A DNA stretch of 34,721 bases from UBA1227 sp045642705 (GTDB lineage: Bacteria; Bacillota; Clostridia; Oscillospirales; Acutalibacteraceae): NCBI GenBank assembly GCA_045642705.1, contig JAZUJK010000018.1:1-34721 (forward strand), given 5' to 3'. The position numbers and the translations under genes are program-made. A model generated the notes under the pieces. That model had not been told where the DNA came from. It saw only the letters and a program-made list of their open reading frames with translations, and did not search any database. This document shows positions 24,774-32,660 of this stretch, in pieces (the stretch's first letter is position 1; each line of letters starts with the position of its first letter).

Positions 24774-25361
24774 GTGAAACTCTATCTCGCTTCGGAATCC
24801 CCAAGACGCAAGAGCATTTTACATGACGTTGGATATGACTTTACTGTCACAAAGGCGCCTTTTGATGAGAGCACAATTGATCTGTCAAATGCTCCGGCAG
24901 AAAAGGTTCTTGATATCGCGATGGGAAAAGCCTCATCTGCATATGAGACAATGGCTGAATCGGCCAGGCAAGATGCAATAATTCTTGCGGCGGATACAAT
25001 TGTTGTTTGTGATGGCAAAGTCATGCTCAAACCAAAAGATGAAAAAGAAGCAATAACTATGCTTCAGTCTCTCAGTGGAAGACAGCATGAGGTTTATACT
25101 GCAGTTGCAATAGTAAGTGCAGAAAAGAAAATATCTTTTTCAGTGGTGACTGATGTATATTTCAGAGAACTGAGTGAAAAAGAGATAACAGATTATGTCA
25201 ATTCAAAAGAGCCACTTGATAAAGCTGGCGCTTATGGTATACAGGGCAAGGGATGTCTATTTGTTGAGAAAATCAATGGCGATTATTTCAATGTAGTTGG
25301 ACTTCCAATTTCAAGAGTATCAGAAGAACTCTTAAAATTTGGCATCTCACCTGTAATATAA
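24774..25361 (+). CDS. maf: Maf-family nucleoside triphosphate pyrophosphatase
   Basis: 195 aa with a GTG start after GGGAGG. Family motifs: LASESPRRKSIL at the N terminus, ILAADTIVVCDGKVMLKP in the centre, SLSGRQHEVYTAV, and GKGCLFVEKINGDYFNVVGLP. Maf proteins hydrolyse dTTP, UTP or modified pyrimidine triphosphates to monophosphates. As in B. subtilis, it stands directly before mreBCD. Confidence 0.96.
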   Translation: MKLYLASESPRRKSILHDVGYDFTVTKAPFDESTIDLSNAPAEKVLDIAMGKASSAYETMAESARQDAIILAADTIVVCDGKVMLKPKDEKEAITMLQSLSGRQHEVYTAVAIVSAEKKISFSVVTDVYFRELSEKEITDYVNSKEPLDKAGAYGIQGKGCLFVEKINGDYFNVVGLPISRVSEELLKFGISPVI

Positions 25362-25374
25362 AGGAGATAGATTT

Positions 25375-26394
25375 ATGTTGCTATTTACACAAGATATCGG
25401 TATCGATCTTGGCACAGCAAACACCCTTGTATTTGTTAAGGGAAAAGGAATAGTTATTCGCGAACCATCTGTTGTTGCAGTTGATGTTCGTTCAAATCCT
25501 AATAGAGTTGTAGCAGTAGGTTCAGAAGCTAAAGAGATGATTGGTAGAACACCAGGTTCTATCGTTGCAGTTCGTCCATTGAAAGACGGTGTTATCGCAG
25601 ACTTTGATATCACGGCTGAGATGTTAAAAGAATTTATAAGACGTGCAATGAGTTCATCACCACTGACCAAGGCTCGCGTTATGATTTGTATCCCATCAGG
25701 TGTTACAGAAGTTGAGCGCCGTGCTGTTCATGATGCTGCAAGATCTGCTGGTGCAAAGCAGGTTTCTCTAATCGAGGAGCCAATGGCTGCAGCAATTGGT
25801 GCTGGACTTCCAGTATCAGAAGCAACAGGTTCTATGGTTGTTGATATCGGTGGTGGTACAGCAGAGGTTGCTGTAATTTCACTTGGCGATATCGTAACAT
25901 CTTGTTCTGCAAGAGTTGCAGGCGATAGCTTTGACGAGGCAATTGTTGCTTATGTTAAGAGAAAGTACAACTTGCTCATTGGTGAGCGTACAGCCGAGGA
26001 TATCAAGATTAAAATCGGTTCTGCTTATCCATATGAGGGCGAGGGTGCAATAGATATCAAGGGTAGAAACCTTGTAGATGGACTTCCTAAGAATGTTGAA
26101 ATCACATCAGAAGAAGTTCGTGAGGCATTGTCAGATAATGTTAATATGATTCTCGACGCTGTAAGATCCAGTCTTGAAAAGACTCCACCAGAGCTTGCCG
26201 CTGATATTATTGATCAGGGCATTATGCTAACAGGTGGTGGCGCGCTCCTACGTGGTCTTGATAGACTTATTTCAGCTGAGACTGGAATGCCAGTACATGT
26301 TGCTGAGAACCCAATTGACTGTGTTGTAAACGGTACGGGTGCTTGTCTTGAAAACGACTTGCTTAGCGTAACAAGTACAAAAAGTTATGATTAA
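25375..26394 (+). CDS. mreB: Rod-shape actin homologue MreB
   Basis: 339 aa. Actin-fold motifs: phosphate 1 DIGIDLGTANTLVFVKGKG, connect/phosphate 2 MVVDIGGGTAEVAVISLG, adenosine region MLTGGGALLRGLDRL. It polymerises under the membrane and guides lateral wall synthesis by the MreC-MreD-PBP2 complex encoded next. AAGGAG precedes the ATG. A terminator hairpin separates it from mreC, so MreB is probably made in excess over MreC and MreD. Confidence 0.98.
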   Translation: MLLFTQDIGIDLGTANTLVFVKGKGIVIREPSVVAVDVRSNPNRVVAVGSEAKEMIGRTPGSIVAVRPLKDGVIADFDITAEMLKEFIRRAMSSSPLTKARVMICIPSGVTEVERRAVHDAARSAGAKQVSLIEEPMAAAIGAGLPVSEATGSMVVDIGGGTAEVAVISLGDIVTSCSARVAGDSFDEAIVAYVKRKYNLLIGERTAEDIKIKIGSAYPYEGEGAIDIKGRNLVDGLPKNVEITSEEVREALSDNVNMILDAVRSSLEKTPPELAADIIDQGIMLTGGGALLRGLDRLISAETGMPVHVAENPIDCVVNGTGACLENDLLSVTSTKSYD

Positions 26395-26399
26395 TTTGT

Positions 26400-26434
26400 A
26401 GGGGCTTTTATCAAAAGCCCCTTTCAGCATTTTT
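26400..26434 (+). terminator. Terminator/attenuator between mreB and mreC
   Basis: A 9-bp stem (26401-26409 with 26413-26421) plus one A-T pair, loop ATC, followed by TTTCAGCATTTTT. The U tract is interrupted, so partial read-through into mreC is likely. I found no promoter between it and mreC. Confidence 0.75.
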
Positions 26435-26452
26435 AAGGAGTGTAATAGTCGA

Positions 26453-27307
26453 ATGAATAGATTCGTTAAAAGCACATGGTTTAAAGCGATTGTTGCAATA
26501 CTGATTGTTCTTTTGATTTTCGTTATTATTGCAGCTGCAACAGCCAAGAGCAGTTCACCACTGAGCACAGCAGTAGGCACAGTGGTTAAACCTATTGCTC
26601 GCGTTTCATCTTCAATTGGCCGTGGCGCATCGCACATTGGTGATTTCTTTAAATCTAAAAATGCATATCAAGCAGAGATAAAAGAATTGAATGAAAAAAT
26701 TGCTGATTATCAATCTCAACTTGTTGACTATGAGCAGCTAAAACAGACTAACAAACTGTATGAAGATGCGCTCGGTGTTAAGGAGCAAAATGAGGATTTT
26801 GAATTTGTATCAGCAAGTGTAATCGGTCGAGATGCGGCTGATGTATATACAAGCTTTACTCTTAGTAAAGGTAGTTCTAGCGACATTGCGGTTAATGATC
26901 CTGTTATCTGTGGCAAGGGCCAACTCGTAGGACTTGTAACTAAGGTTGCTCCAACTTATTGCGTTGTATCTACAATTCTTGATCCTAATGTCTCTGTTTC
27001 TGCATATGAAGTTAGAACACGTGAGACTGGTTATATTTCAAATTCAACTACATTCTCAGTATCTGGCCTATGCAAACTTGCTGGTCTTAATAAATCTACA
27101 TCTGTCGCAGCCGGTGGCGTTGTATGCACAAGCGGCGTAGGTGGTGTATATCCACGTGATCTCATTATCGGAACAGTAAGTGAGGTACGTGATGGTGATC
27201 ATGATATTTCATCATATGCGGTTGTTGAACCAGGCATAGATATCAAGGATATTGAAAATGTTTTGATTATCACAAGCTTTAATGGACAGGGCGTGACTGG
27301 TTCATGA
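26453..27307 (+). CDS. mreC: Cell-shape protein MreC
   Basis: 284 aa. A single N-terminal membrane segment (about 11-30, FKAIVAILIVLLIFVIIAA) is followed by a coiled coil (about 70-105, rich in Glu/Lys/Leu/Gln) and the beta-rich MreC domain (VIGRDAADVYTSFTLSKGS, GLVTKVAPTYCVVSTILDP, IIGTVSEVRDGDHDISSYA). It bridges MreB and PBP2 on the outer face of the membrane. The AAGGAG site lies 12 nt before the ATG, slightly far. It overlaps mreD by 4 nt. Confidence 0.96.
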   Translation: MNRFVKSTWFKAIVAILIVLLIFVIIAAATAKSSSPLSTAVGTVVKPIARVSSSIGRGASHIGDFFKSKNAYQAEIKELNEKIADYQSQLVDYEQLKQTNKLYEDALGVKEQNEDFEFVSASVIGRDAADVYTSFTLSKGSSSDIAVNDPVICGKGQLVGLVTKVAPTYCVVSTILDPNVSVSAYEVRTRETGYISNSTTFSVSGLCKLAGLNKSTSVAAGGVVCTSGVGGVYPRDLIIGTVSEVRDGDHDISSYAVVEPGIDIKDIENVLIITSFNGQGVTGS

Positions 27308-27831
27308 AGAGAGAATCTTGGTCTAAGAAAAAGCGCGCTCTTTACATTAGAAGAATCACTTTTGTAATTGCTATTCTAATTATTGCGCTTATACAGAATA
27401 CGCCAAAGTTGTTCCCTACAATCTTGGGCTTTCGCGCATTTCTTCTTATTCCGCTTGTAATCTGTATTGCAATGTTTGAGAAGGATCTCGCTGCAGCCCT
27501 GATGGGAGCCCTTGCCGGCGCCTTATGGGATATCACCAGTGCAACTGGCGATGGTTTTAACGCATTAATCCTAATGCTGCTCGGCGCGGCAACAAGTCTT
27601 CTCATCAGTTATATTATGAGAAACAATCTTGCAACGGCATTGCTTCTCGGAGGAATGGCAATAGCAATTTATATCTTGCTACACTGGTTCTTCTTTGTTA
27701 TATGCAGTGGAGCAGAAGGCGGTTTCGTAACACTGTTTACTTTCTATCTGCCGTCGCTCATATATTCATTTATATTTGTTCCAATTTTTTATATTATTCT
27801 GCGCTCGTTTATCAGAAAGATTAACGACTGA
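27304..27831 (+). CDS. mreD: Rod-shape protein MreD
   Basis: 175 aa, almost wholly hydrophobic with about five membrane segments after a basic N terminus (KRESWSKKKRALYIRR). The segment EKDLAAALMGALAGALWDI carries the small-residue pattern of MreD. It is part of the elongasome with MreC and RodA/PBP2. It begins within the mreC stop (ATGA). Confidence 0.93.
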   Translation: MKRESWSKKKRALYIRRITFVIAILIIALIQNTPKLFPTILGFRAFLLIPLVICIAMFEKDLAAALMGALAGALWDITSATGDGFNALILMLLGAATSLLISYIMRNNLATALLLGGMAIAIYILLHWFFFVICSGAEGGFVTLFTFYLPSLIYSFIFVPIFYIILRSFIRKIND

Positions 27832-27860
27832 TAGAGCGCCACATAGAGGAGGTGTCAACG

Positions 27861-29966
27861 ATGAAGGTGCAAAAGAGACGTTCCATGATTCTTCTTGGAA
27901 TAGTTATCTTTGTATTTGTTTTCTTTGTTGGCGCCCTTTTTAAAATTCAGATAATCGACAAGGACGAGAGTGCTAAGAATACGGTTTCATACTATACGAC
28001 AACAGTGGATGCTGCCCGTGGTGAAATTCTCGATAGAAATGGCTCTCCTCTTGTTAGCAATAGACAGGGTAATTCGGTTGTATTTAATGCCGCTTATTTC
28101 CCTTCTGAAAAAGCTGAGAGAGACAAGATTATTTATGCTCTTATCAAGCTCTTTGAGAAGAATGGCCAGGAGTACTACGACACATTACCAATCACTCTTG
28201 ATGAGAACGGAAAGCCAGTTTTCATAGAGGATATGGAATCTGATATTGCATGGCTCAAGTCATCCGAGATGCTTGATCTCAACAGTTATGCAACGGCAGA
28301 GAACTGTATGACCGCACTTATCAAGCGCTATGAACTTGAAGAATATTCTCTTTCTGATGCGCGCAAGATAGCATCAGTATGTGCTGCTATGAAGAGAGCA
28401 AGTTTTAGCACATCATATCCTTATACATTTGCAGAGGATGTGCCGACGGAACTTATTTCAATCATTTTGGAAAATGGCTCATTATATAAGGGCGTTGAAA
28501 ACCAGATTGTTCCTTATCGTGAATATACAGATGGAACACTCGCTCCTCATATCTTGGGACGTGTCAGCAAAATATCTGCGGAGAAATATAAAGCAGAGAA
28601 AGAAAAGACAGACAAGGCTCTTGAAAAGGCGGAGGCTGAGGACGCCTCCGATGTTGAAATCGCTGCAATTAAGAGAAACTCTTATAGAATGAATGATGAG
28701 TACGGCAGCGGTGGACTCGAGAGTGCATTTGAGTCATATTTGCGTGGCACTCGTGGCGAAAAACTTGTAAGCACAGACTCTGATGGTAATGTAAAAGAGG
28801 AATATACAGTAGATCCAAAGCAAGGAAACATTGTAATCACAACAATCGATGCACCGCTTCAAAAGGTAACACAAAAGGCGCTTGCGAGATGTATTCGAGG
28901 TCTCAATGTTAATACTCAGTTGCCGGTTGCAGCAGGAGCAGTTGTAGTTGAAAATGTTAATACAGGCGAGATTCTAGCTTGTGCTACTTATCCATCATAT
29001 GACAATGATACTTGGGCAGAGAATTATTCTGAATGGGCATCTGATGAGATAGGCTCACCGCTGTGGAACAGAGCGACTGTTAGTACATATGAGCCGGGCT
29101 CAACCTTCAAGCCATGTATGGCTGTTGCAGCGCTAGAGGAAGGCGTAATCACTAGAAACACAACATGGGATTGTAATGGTTACTACACATATTTCTCAGA
29201 TATCGAATTCCACTGTGCGGGAAGAACAGCCCATGGTGTAGTAAATGTTGAGACCGCAATCCAGAAATCGTGTAACTGTTTCTTCTTTGACGCTGGTCGC
29301 CAACTTGGAATTGAAAAGATGAACAAGTGGGCAACAGCATTTGGATTTGGACAGAAGACTGGAGTTGAAATTCCAGAGGCACAGGGTATTCTCGCAGGTC
29401 GTGAGTATAGAGAAGCACAGGGTGGAGTATGGTTGCCAGGTGATACTGTTCAGGCAGCAATTGGACAGTCAGATAACCAGTTTACTTTGCTTCAGATGTG
29501 CAACTATTGTTCAACAATTGCCAATGGTGGCACACGTTACGTAGCACATTTGGTGCGTGCTGTTATGTCACCAGATTATAGCAAGACAATAATTGATAAT
29601 GAGCCAAAGGTTGCGGCTCAACTTAATATTAGCCAGCCGACAATTGATATGGTTCAGAGAGGTATGTATCTCGTTGCAACACAGGGATCGGTAAAAGATG
29701 CATTTGTTGATCTACCTGTAAAAGTCGCAGCCAAGACAGGTACTTCTCAGGTTAAGAAGATCTATAATGGTCACAAGGTTGAAGGCAACAATGGTTTCCT
29801 TATCACCTATGCGCCGTTTGATAATCCAGAGATTGCAATTGCAGTTGTAATTGAGACAGCAAATGCTGGTTCTAAGACAGCATCAATTGCATCTGATATT
29901 TACAAATATTATTTCTCTGAGAAACCACTTGTTGAGACTCAGAAATACAACACACTTTTGAAGTAG
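27861..29966 (+). CDS. mrdA: Penicillin-binding protein 2 (elongasome transpeptidase)
   Basis: 701 aa from ATG 27861, 6 nt after GAGGAGGTG; the GTG inside that site is rejected. It has one N-terminal membrane anchor (about 9-30), the dimerisation segment (AARGEILDRNGSPLVSNR), and the transpeptidase domain. Active-site motifs are Ser414-Thr-Phe-Lys417 (EPGSTFKPCMA), Ser470-Cys-Asn472, and Lys625-Thr-Gly627 (AAKTGTSQVKK). It cross-links side-wall peptidoglycan with MreBCD. A RodA glycosyltransferase, the usual partner, is not in the window. Confidence 0.95.
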   Translation: MKVQKRRSMILLGIVIFVFVFFVGALFKIQIIDKDESAKNTVSYYTTTVDAARGEILDRNGSPLVSNRQGNSVVFNAAYFPSEKAERDKIIYALIKLFEKNGQEYYDTLPITLDENGKPVFIEDMESDIAWLKSSEMLDLNSYATAENCMTALIKRYELEEYSLSDARKIASVCAAMKRASFSTSYPYTFAEDVPTELISIILENGSLYKGVENQIVPYREYTDGTLAPHILGRVSKISAEKYKAEKEKTDKALEKAEAEDASDVEIAAIKRNSYRMNDEYGSGGLESAFESYLRGTRGEKLVSTDSDGNVKEEYTVDPKQGNIVITTIDAPLQKVTQKALARCIRGLNVNTQLPVAAGAVVVENVNTGEILACATYPSYDNDTWAENYSEWASDEIGSPLWNRATVSTYEPGSTFKPCMAVAALEEGVITRNTTWDCNGYYTYFSDIEFHCAGRTAHGVVNVETAIQKSCNCFFFDAGRQLGIEKMNKWATAFGFGQKTGVEIPEAQGILAGREYREAQGGVWLPGDTVQAAIGQSDNQFTLLQMCNYCSTIANGGTRYVAHLVRAVMSPDYSKTIIDNEPKVAAQLNISQPTIDMVQRGMYLVATQGSVKDAFVDLPVKVAAKTGTSQVKKIYNGHKVEGNNGFLITYAPFDNPEIAIAVVIETANAGSKTASIASDIYKYYFSEKPLVETQKYNTLLK

Positions 29967-29975
29967 GAGGACAGT

Positions 29976-30710
29976 ATGAATAGCGATAATATGAGATCAA
30001 AGAGAATACTGTTCACCTCAGGAAAAGGTGGAGTAGGAAAATCAACTTTGGCAACTGTTTTCGCCAAGGTACAAGCAGCTAGAGGCAAAACAGTTCTTAT
30101 GATAGATTGCGATGTCTGCCTCAGAACTCTTGATATTATGCTGTCTGTCAGCAGCCTTGTTCTCTATGATTGGTATGATGTTGTAGAGGAGAATTGCAAT
30201 CCTGACGCAGCTCTTGTATATGCAGGAAATATTAAATTGCTTGCCGCACCGACAGGAGAGGTTCTTGTTGATGCAACAGATTTTGAGAAACTTATCAAGA
30301 CGTATGAGCATGAATTTGATTATATTGTTCTTGATTGTCCTGCGGGTGTAGGCGATGTATTTGAAGCAGCAGTTGCTGTTGTTGATATTGCTTTCGTTGT
30401 ATCTACGCCAGACGCAGTTTGTGCAAGGTCCGCAGGAGTTGCTGCGAAGCGTGCACAGCAGATGGGAACAGAGTGCAATCTTATAATTAACAGATTTAAG
30501 AAAGATATAGTAACAGGTGGACGAGGACTCAATCTTGACGAGGTCATTGATGCGACTGGCGCAAGACTTATAGGTGTTGTACCAGAGGATTCATCCCTTG
30601 CTCTATCCACATTAAATGGCGAACTTGTTGATCCAAGTTCTAAGAGTGCCAAGGCTATGAAACGTATTGTAAGACGACTTGATGGCGAATATGTGCCACT
30701 TAAAATATAG
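29976..30710 (+). CDS. MinD/ParA-family ATPase
   Basis: 244 aa. The deviant Walker A is SGKGGVGKST (15-24) with signature lysine Lys17. Switch I reads DCDVCLRTLD, where MinD proteins usually have DxDxGLRNLD, so the glycine is Cys48 here. Walker B region is FDYIVLDCPAGVGDVFEAA. The position after PBP2 is where Lachnospiraceae-type clusters often carry minCDE, and the sequence is closer to MinD than to ParA. But MinC and MinE are absent, and the C terminus (KRIVRRLDGEYVPLKI) is not a clear amphipathic membrane-targeting helix. It could be a divergent MinD or a separate regulator. Confidence 0.82.
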   Translation: MNSDNMRSKRILFTSGKGGVGKSTLATVFAKVQAARGKTVLMIDCDVCLRTLDIMLSVSSLVLYDWYDVVEENCNPDAALVYAGNIKLLAAPTGEVLVDATDFEKLIKTYEHEFDYIVLDCPAGVGDVFEAAVAVVDIAFVVSTPDAVCARSAGVAAKRAQQMGTECNLIINRFKKDIVTGGRGLNLDEVIDATGARLIGVVPEDSSLALSTLNGELVDPSSKSAKAMKRIVRRLDGEYVPLKI

Positions 30711-30719
30711 TCGAAGTTT

Positions 30720-30755
30720 ACAAAAATCTATTGCCGAGGCAATGATTTTGTGTTA
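30720..30755 (+). terminator. Imperfect terminator-like hairpin after the MinD-like gene
   Basis: An inner stem TTGC/GCAA (731-734 with 739-742) and an outer A-rich/T-rich stem (720-728 with 744-751, one bulge), followed by a weak T-rich tail. It overlaps the candidate promoter of the next gene, so its role is uncertain. Confidence 0.45.
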
Positions 30756-30759
30756 AAAT
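30731..30759 (+). promoter_or_regulatory. Candidate promoter of the methylglyoxal synthase-like gene
   Basis: TTGCCG (30731-30736), 17-nt spacer, TAAAAT (30754-30759). The start would fall near 30766, about 30 nt before the TTG start codon. The -35 box lies in the stem of the preceding hairpin. Confidence 0.45.
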
Positions 30760-30794
30760 TAACAGTACTGAACTTGGCGAAAGGAAGTAGTATT

Positions 30795-31202
30795 TTGAAT
30801 ATCGCAATCATAGCACACGATGTAAAAAAGGAACTTATGACACAATTCTGTATAGCATACTGTGGCATACTTTCTAAGCATAATTTGTGTGCGACAGGTA
30901 CAACAGGAAAAATAGTTTCAGAGGCAACAGGCCTTGAAATTCATAGATTCCTCAGCGGTTCACAGGGAGGAGAGCAGCAGATCGCTTCTCGAATTGCATG
31001 CAATGAGATTGACTTACTACTTATGTTTGGCGATCCTCTTAATCCTAAGCCAAATGAGCCAAATGAAGCTAATCTTCTTAGACTATGCAACGTTCATAAC
31101 ATTCCAGTAGCAACAAATATTGCAACTGCCGAGGCACTTATCCACTCACTTGCTCGTGGAGACCTCGATTGGCGTGATATCGTTAATCCTAAGAATGACT
31201 AA
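30795..31202 (+). CDS. mgsA: Methylglyoxal synthase homologue with altered active site
   Basis: 135 aa from TTG 30795, which follows AAAGGAAG at 30780-30787; more upstream codons do not match the family. The fold is clearly MgsA: IAIIAHDVKK, LCATGTTGKIVSEATGLEI, FLSGSQGG, DPLNPKP, LLRLCNVHNIPVATNIATAEAL. MgsA converts dihydroxyacetone phosphate to methylglyoxal and phosphate. Ungapped comparison with E. coli MgsA (offset 11) keeps His19, Asp20, Lys23 and Asp91. It changes Asp71 to Glu60, His98 to Asn87 and Asp101 to Asn90. Asp71 and Asp101 are known catalytic carboxylates, so activity may be lost or different. It may serve a binding or regulatory role. Confidence 0.88.
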   Translation: MNIAIIAHDVKKELMTQFCIAYCGILSKHNLCATGTTGKIVSEATGLEIHRFLSGSQGGEQQIASRIACNEIDLLLMFGDPLNPKPNEPNEANLLRLCNVHNIPVATNIATAEALIHSLARGDLDWRDIVNPKND

Positions 31203-31216
31203 TATGTAAAATTAGA

Positions 31217-31258
31217 AGCCGTGCTTTTTATTGCAAAAGCACGGCTCTTGTATTATAA
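31217..31258 (+). terminator. Intrinsic terminator after mgsA
   Basis: A perfect 12-bp stem (31217-31228 with 31235-31246) with a 6-nt loop, followed by CTTGTATTATAATT. The U tract is poor, but the stem is very stable. The loop and right arm contain the -35 box of the hisS promoter. Confidence 0.82.
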
Positions 31259-31259
31259 T
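31231..31259 (+). promoter_or_regulatory. Promoter of hisS-aspS
   Basis: TTGCAA (31231-31236), a 17-nt spacer and a perfect TATAAT (31254-31259). Transcription would start near 31266, leaving a leader of about 45 nt. That is too short for a T-box, which often controls hisS in Firmicutes. Confidence 0.78.
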
Positions 31260-31310
31260 TTATCCGTTATTTTCTTATATTAAATGTATGTAATATATGG
31301 AGGCAAATTA

Positions 31311-32660
31311 ATGGCACTTCTTACCAACGCAATTAAGGGTACCCAGGATACTCTTCCAAGCGATAGCTACAGAATTAAATTTGTAGAAGATACTATCGCA
31401 GAAATCGCTGGAAACTATGGATTTAAGGAGATTCGTACACCTGTATTTGAGCATACAGAACTCTTTAATCGTTCAGTTGGCGATACAACTGATGTAGTGC
31501 AGAAAGAGATGTACACCTTTGAGGACAAGGGTGGACGTTCTATCACTTTGCGCCCAGAGGGTACTGCTGGCGCTGTTCGTGCATTCTTGGAGCATGGACT
31601 TTTCAATGATGCTTTGCCTCAGAAAGTATATTATTTCACTTCATGTTATAGATATGAAAAGCCTCAGGCTGGACGTCTTCGTGAATTCCATCAATTTGGA
31701 ATCGAATGTTTTGGCGCGGAGTCTGCTGCAGCTGATGCAGAGGTAATCTCTGTTGCAAATGAGATTTTTGGCTTCCTTGGAATAGAGGGACTTGAACTTC
31801 AGATAAATTCAATTGGTTGTCCAACTTGTAGAGCAGAGTTCCAAAAGGCTCTAAAAGAATATTTTGGACAGCATAAGGATGAACTCTGCGAGACATGTCT
31901 CTCTAGACTTGATAGAAATCCAATGCGTATTTTGGACTGCAAGAGTCCTGTATGCAGCAAGATTGCAGATGGAGCGCCAACAGTTCTTGACTATCTCTGT
32001 GATGATTGTAGAGAACATTTTGAGAACCTCAAGAAATATCTCGATGCAATGGCAATTCCATATAAAGTAAATCCAACAATTGTTCGTGGCCTCGATTATT
32101 ATACAAGAACAGTATTTGAATTTGTGGCAACTGGTATTGGTGCTCAGGGCACTGTATGTGGAGGCGGCCGATATGACGGCCTCTGCGAGGAGCTGGGTGG
32201 CAATCACATTCCTGCACTTGGCTTTGGCCTTGGAATGGAGCGCCTGATGCTCGTACTCGAGCAGCAGGGAATTGAACTTCCAAGCGAGAACAAGTGCAAT
32301 GTCTATATCGCCCCAGCTGGCGAGGCCGCATCACTGAAGGCCGCAGAAATTGCAACTCATTTACGTGAAGAGGGAATATTTGCTCTCTTCGATATATCAA
32401 ATCGTGGAATCAAGGCTCAGATGAAATATGCCAATAAGATTGGAGCAGAATATGTTGTAGTAATAGGTGACAACGAGCTCGAGTCTGGCACTGTAGAACT
32501 CAAGAATATGGAGACAGGCGATGTTGTTCCAATGTCACTTGAAACATTTTCAGATGATTTTGCAGGAGTCGCAATTTCACAGTCTGTAGCAAAACTTGGC
32601 GATGATTTTGCTGCAGATTTTGACGGAGATTTTAATACAATACTTGGGGGCAAGTTTTAA
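31311..32660 (+). CDS. hisS: Histidine--tRNA ligase
   Basis: 449 aa from ATG 31311, 7 nt after GGAGG; the longer upstream frame is rejected. Class II motifs: motif 2 RPEGTAGAVRA and YRYEKPQAGRLREFHQFG, the histidine motifs VRGLDYYTRTVFEF and TVCGGGRYDGLCEELGG, and motif 3 GLGMERLMLVL. The anticodon-binding domain follows (NVYIAPAGEAASLKAAEIA). After that domain there is a tail of about 30 residues rich in Asp, Phe and Ala, making it longer than most bacterial HisRS. The hisS-aspS pair is common in Firmicutes; the stop overlaps the aspS start by one base. Confidence 0.98.
   Translation: MALLTNAIKGTQDTLPSDSYRIKFVEDTIAEIAGNYGFKEIRTPVFEHTELFNRSVGDTTDVVQKEMYTFEDKGGRSITLRPEGTAGAVRAFLEHGLFNDALPQKVYYFTSCYRYEKPQAGRLREFHQFGIECFGAESAAADAEVISVANEIFGFLGIEGLELQINSIGCPTCRAEFQKALKEYFGQHKDELCETCLSRLDRNPMRILDCKSPVCSKIADGAPTVLDYLCDDCREHFENLKKYLDAMAIPYKVNPTIVRGLDYYTRTVFEFVATGIGAQGTVCGGGRYDGLCEELGGNHIPALGFGLGMERLMLVLEQQGIELPSENKCNVYIAPAGEAASLKAAEIATHLREEGIFALFDISNRGIKAQMKYANKIGAEYVVVIGDNELESGTVELKNMETGDVVPMSLETFSDDFAGVAISQSVAKLGDDFAADFDGDFNTILGGKF

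Noticed and set aside
31260..31310. T-box riboswitch before hisS
   Set aside because: The leader from the predicted start is only about 45 nt, with no stem I, no T-box sequence and no antiterminator.
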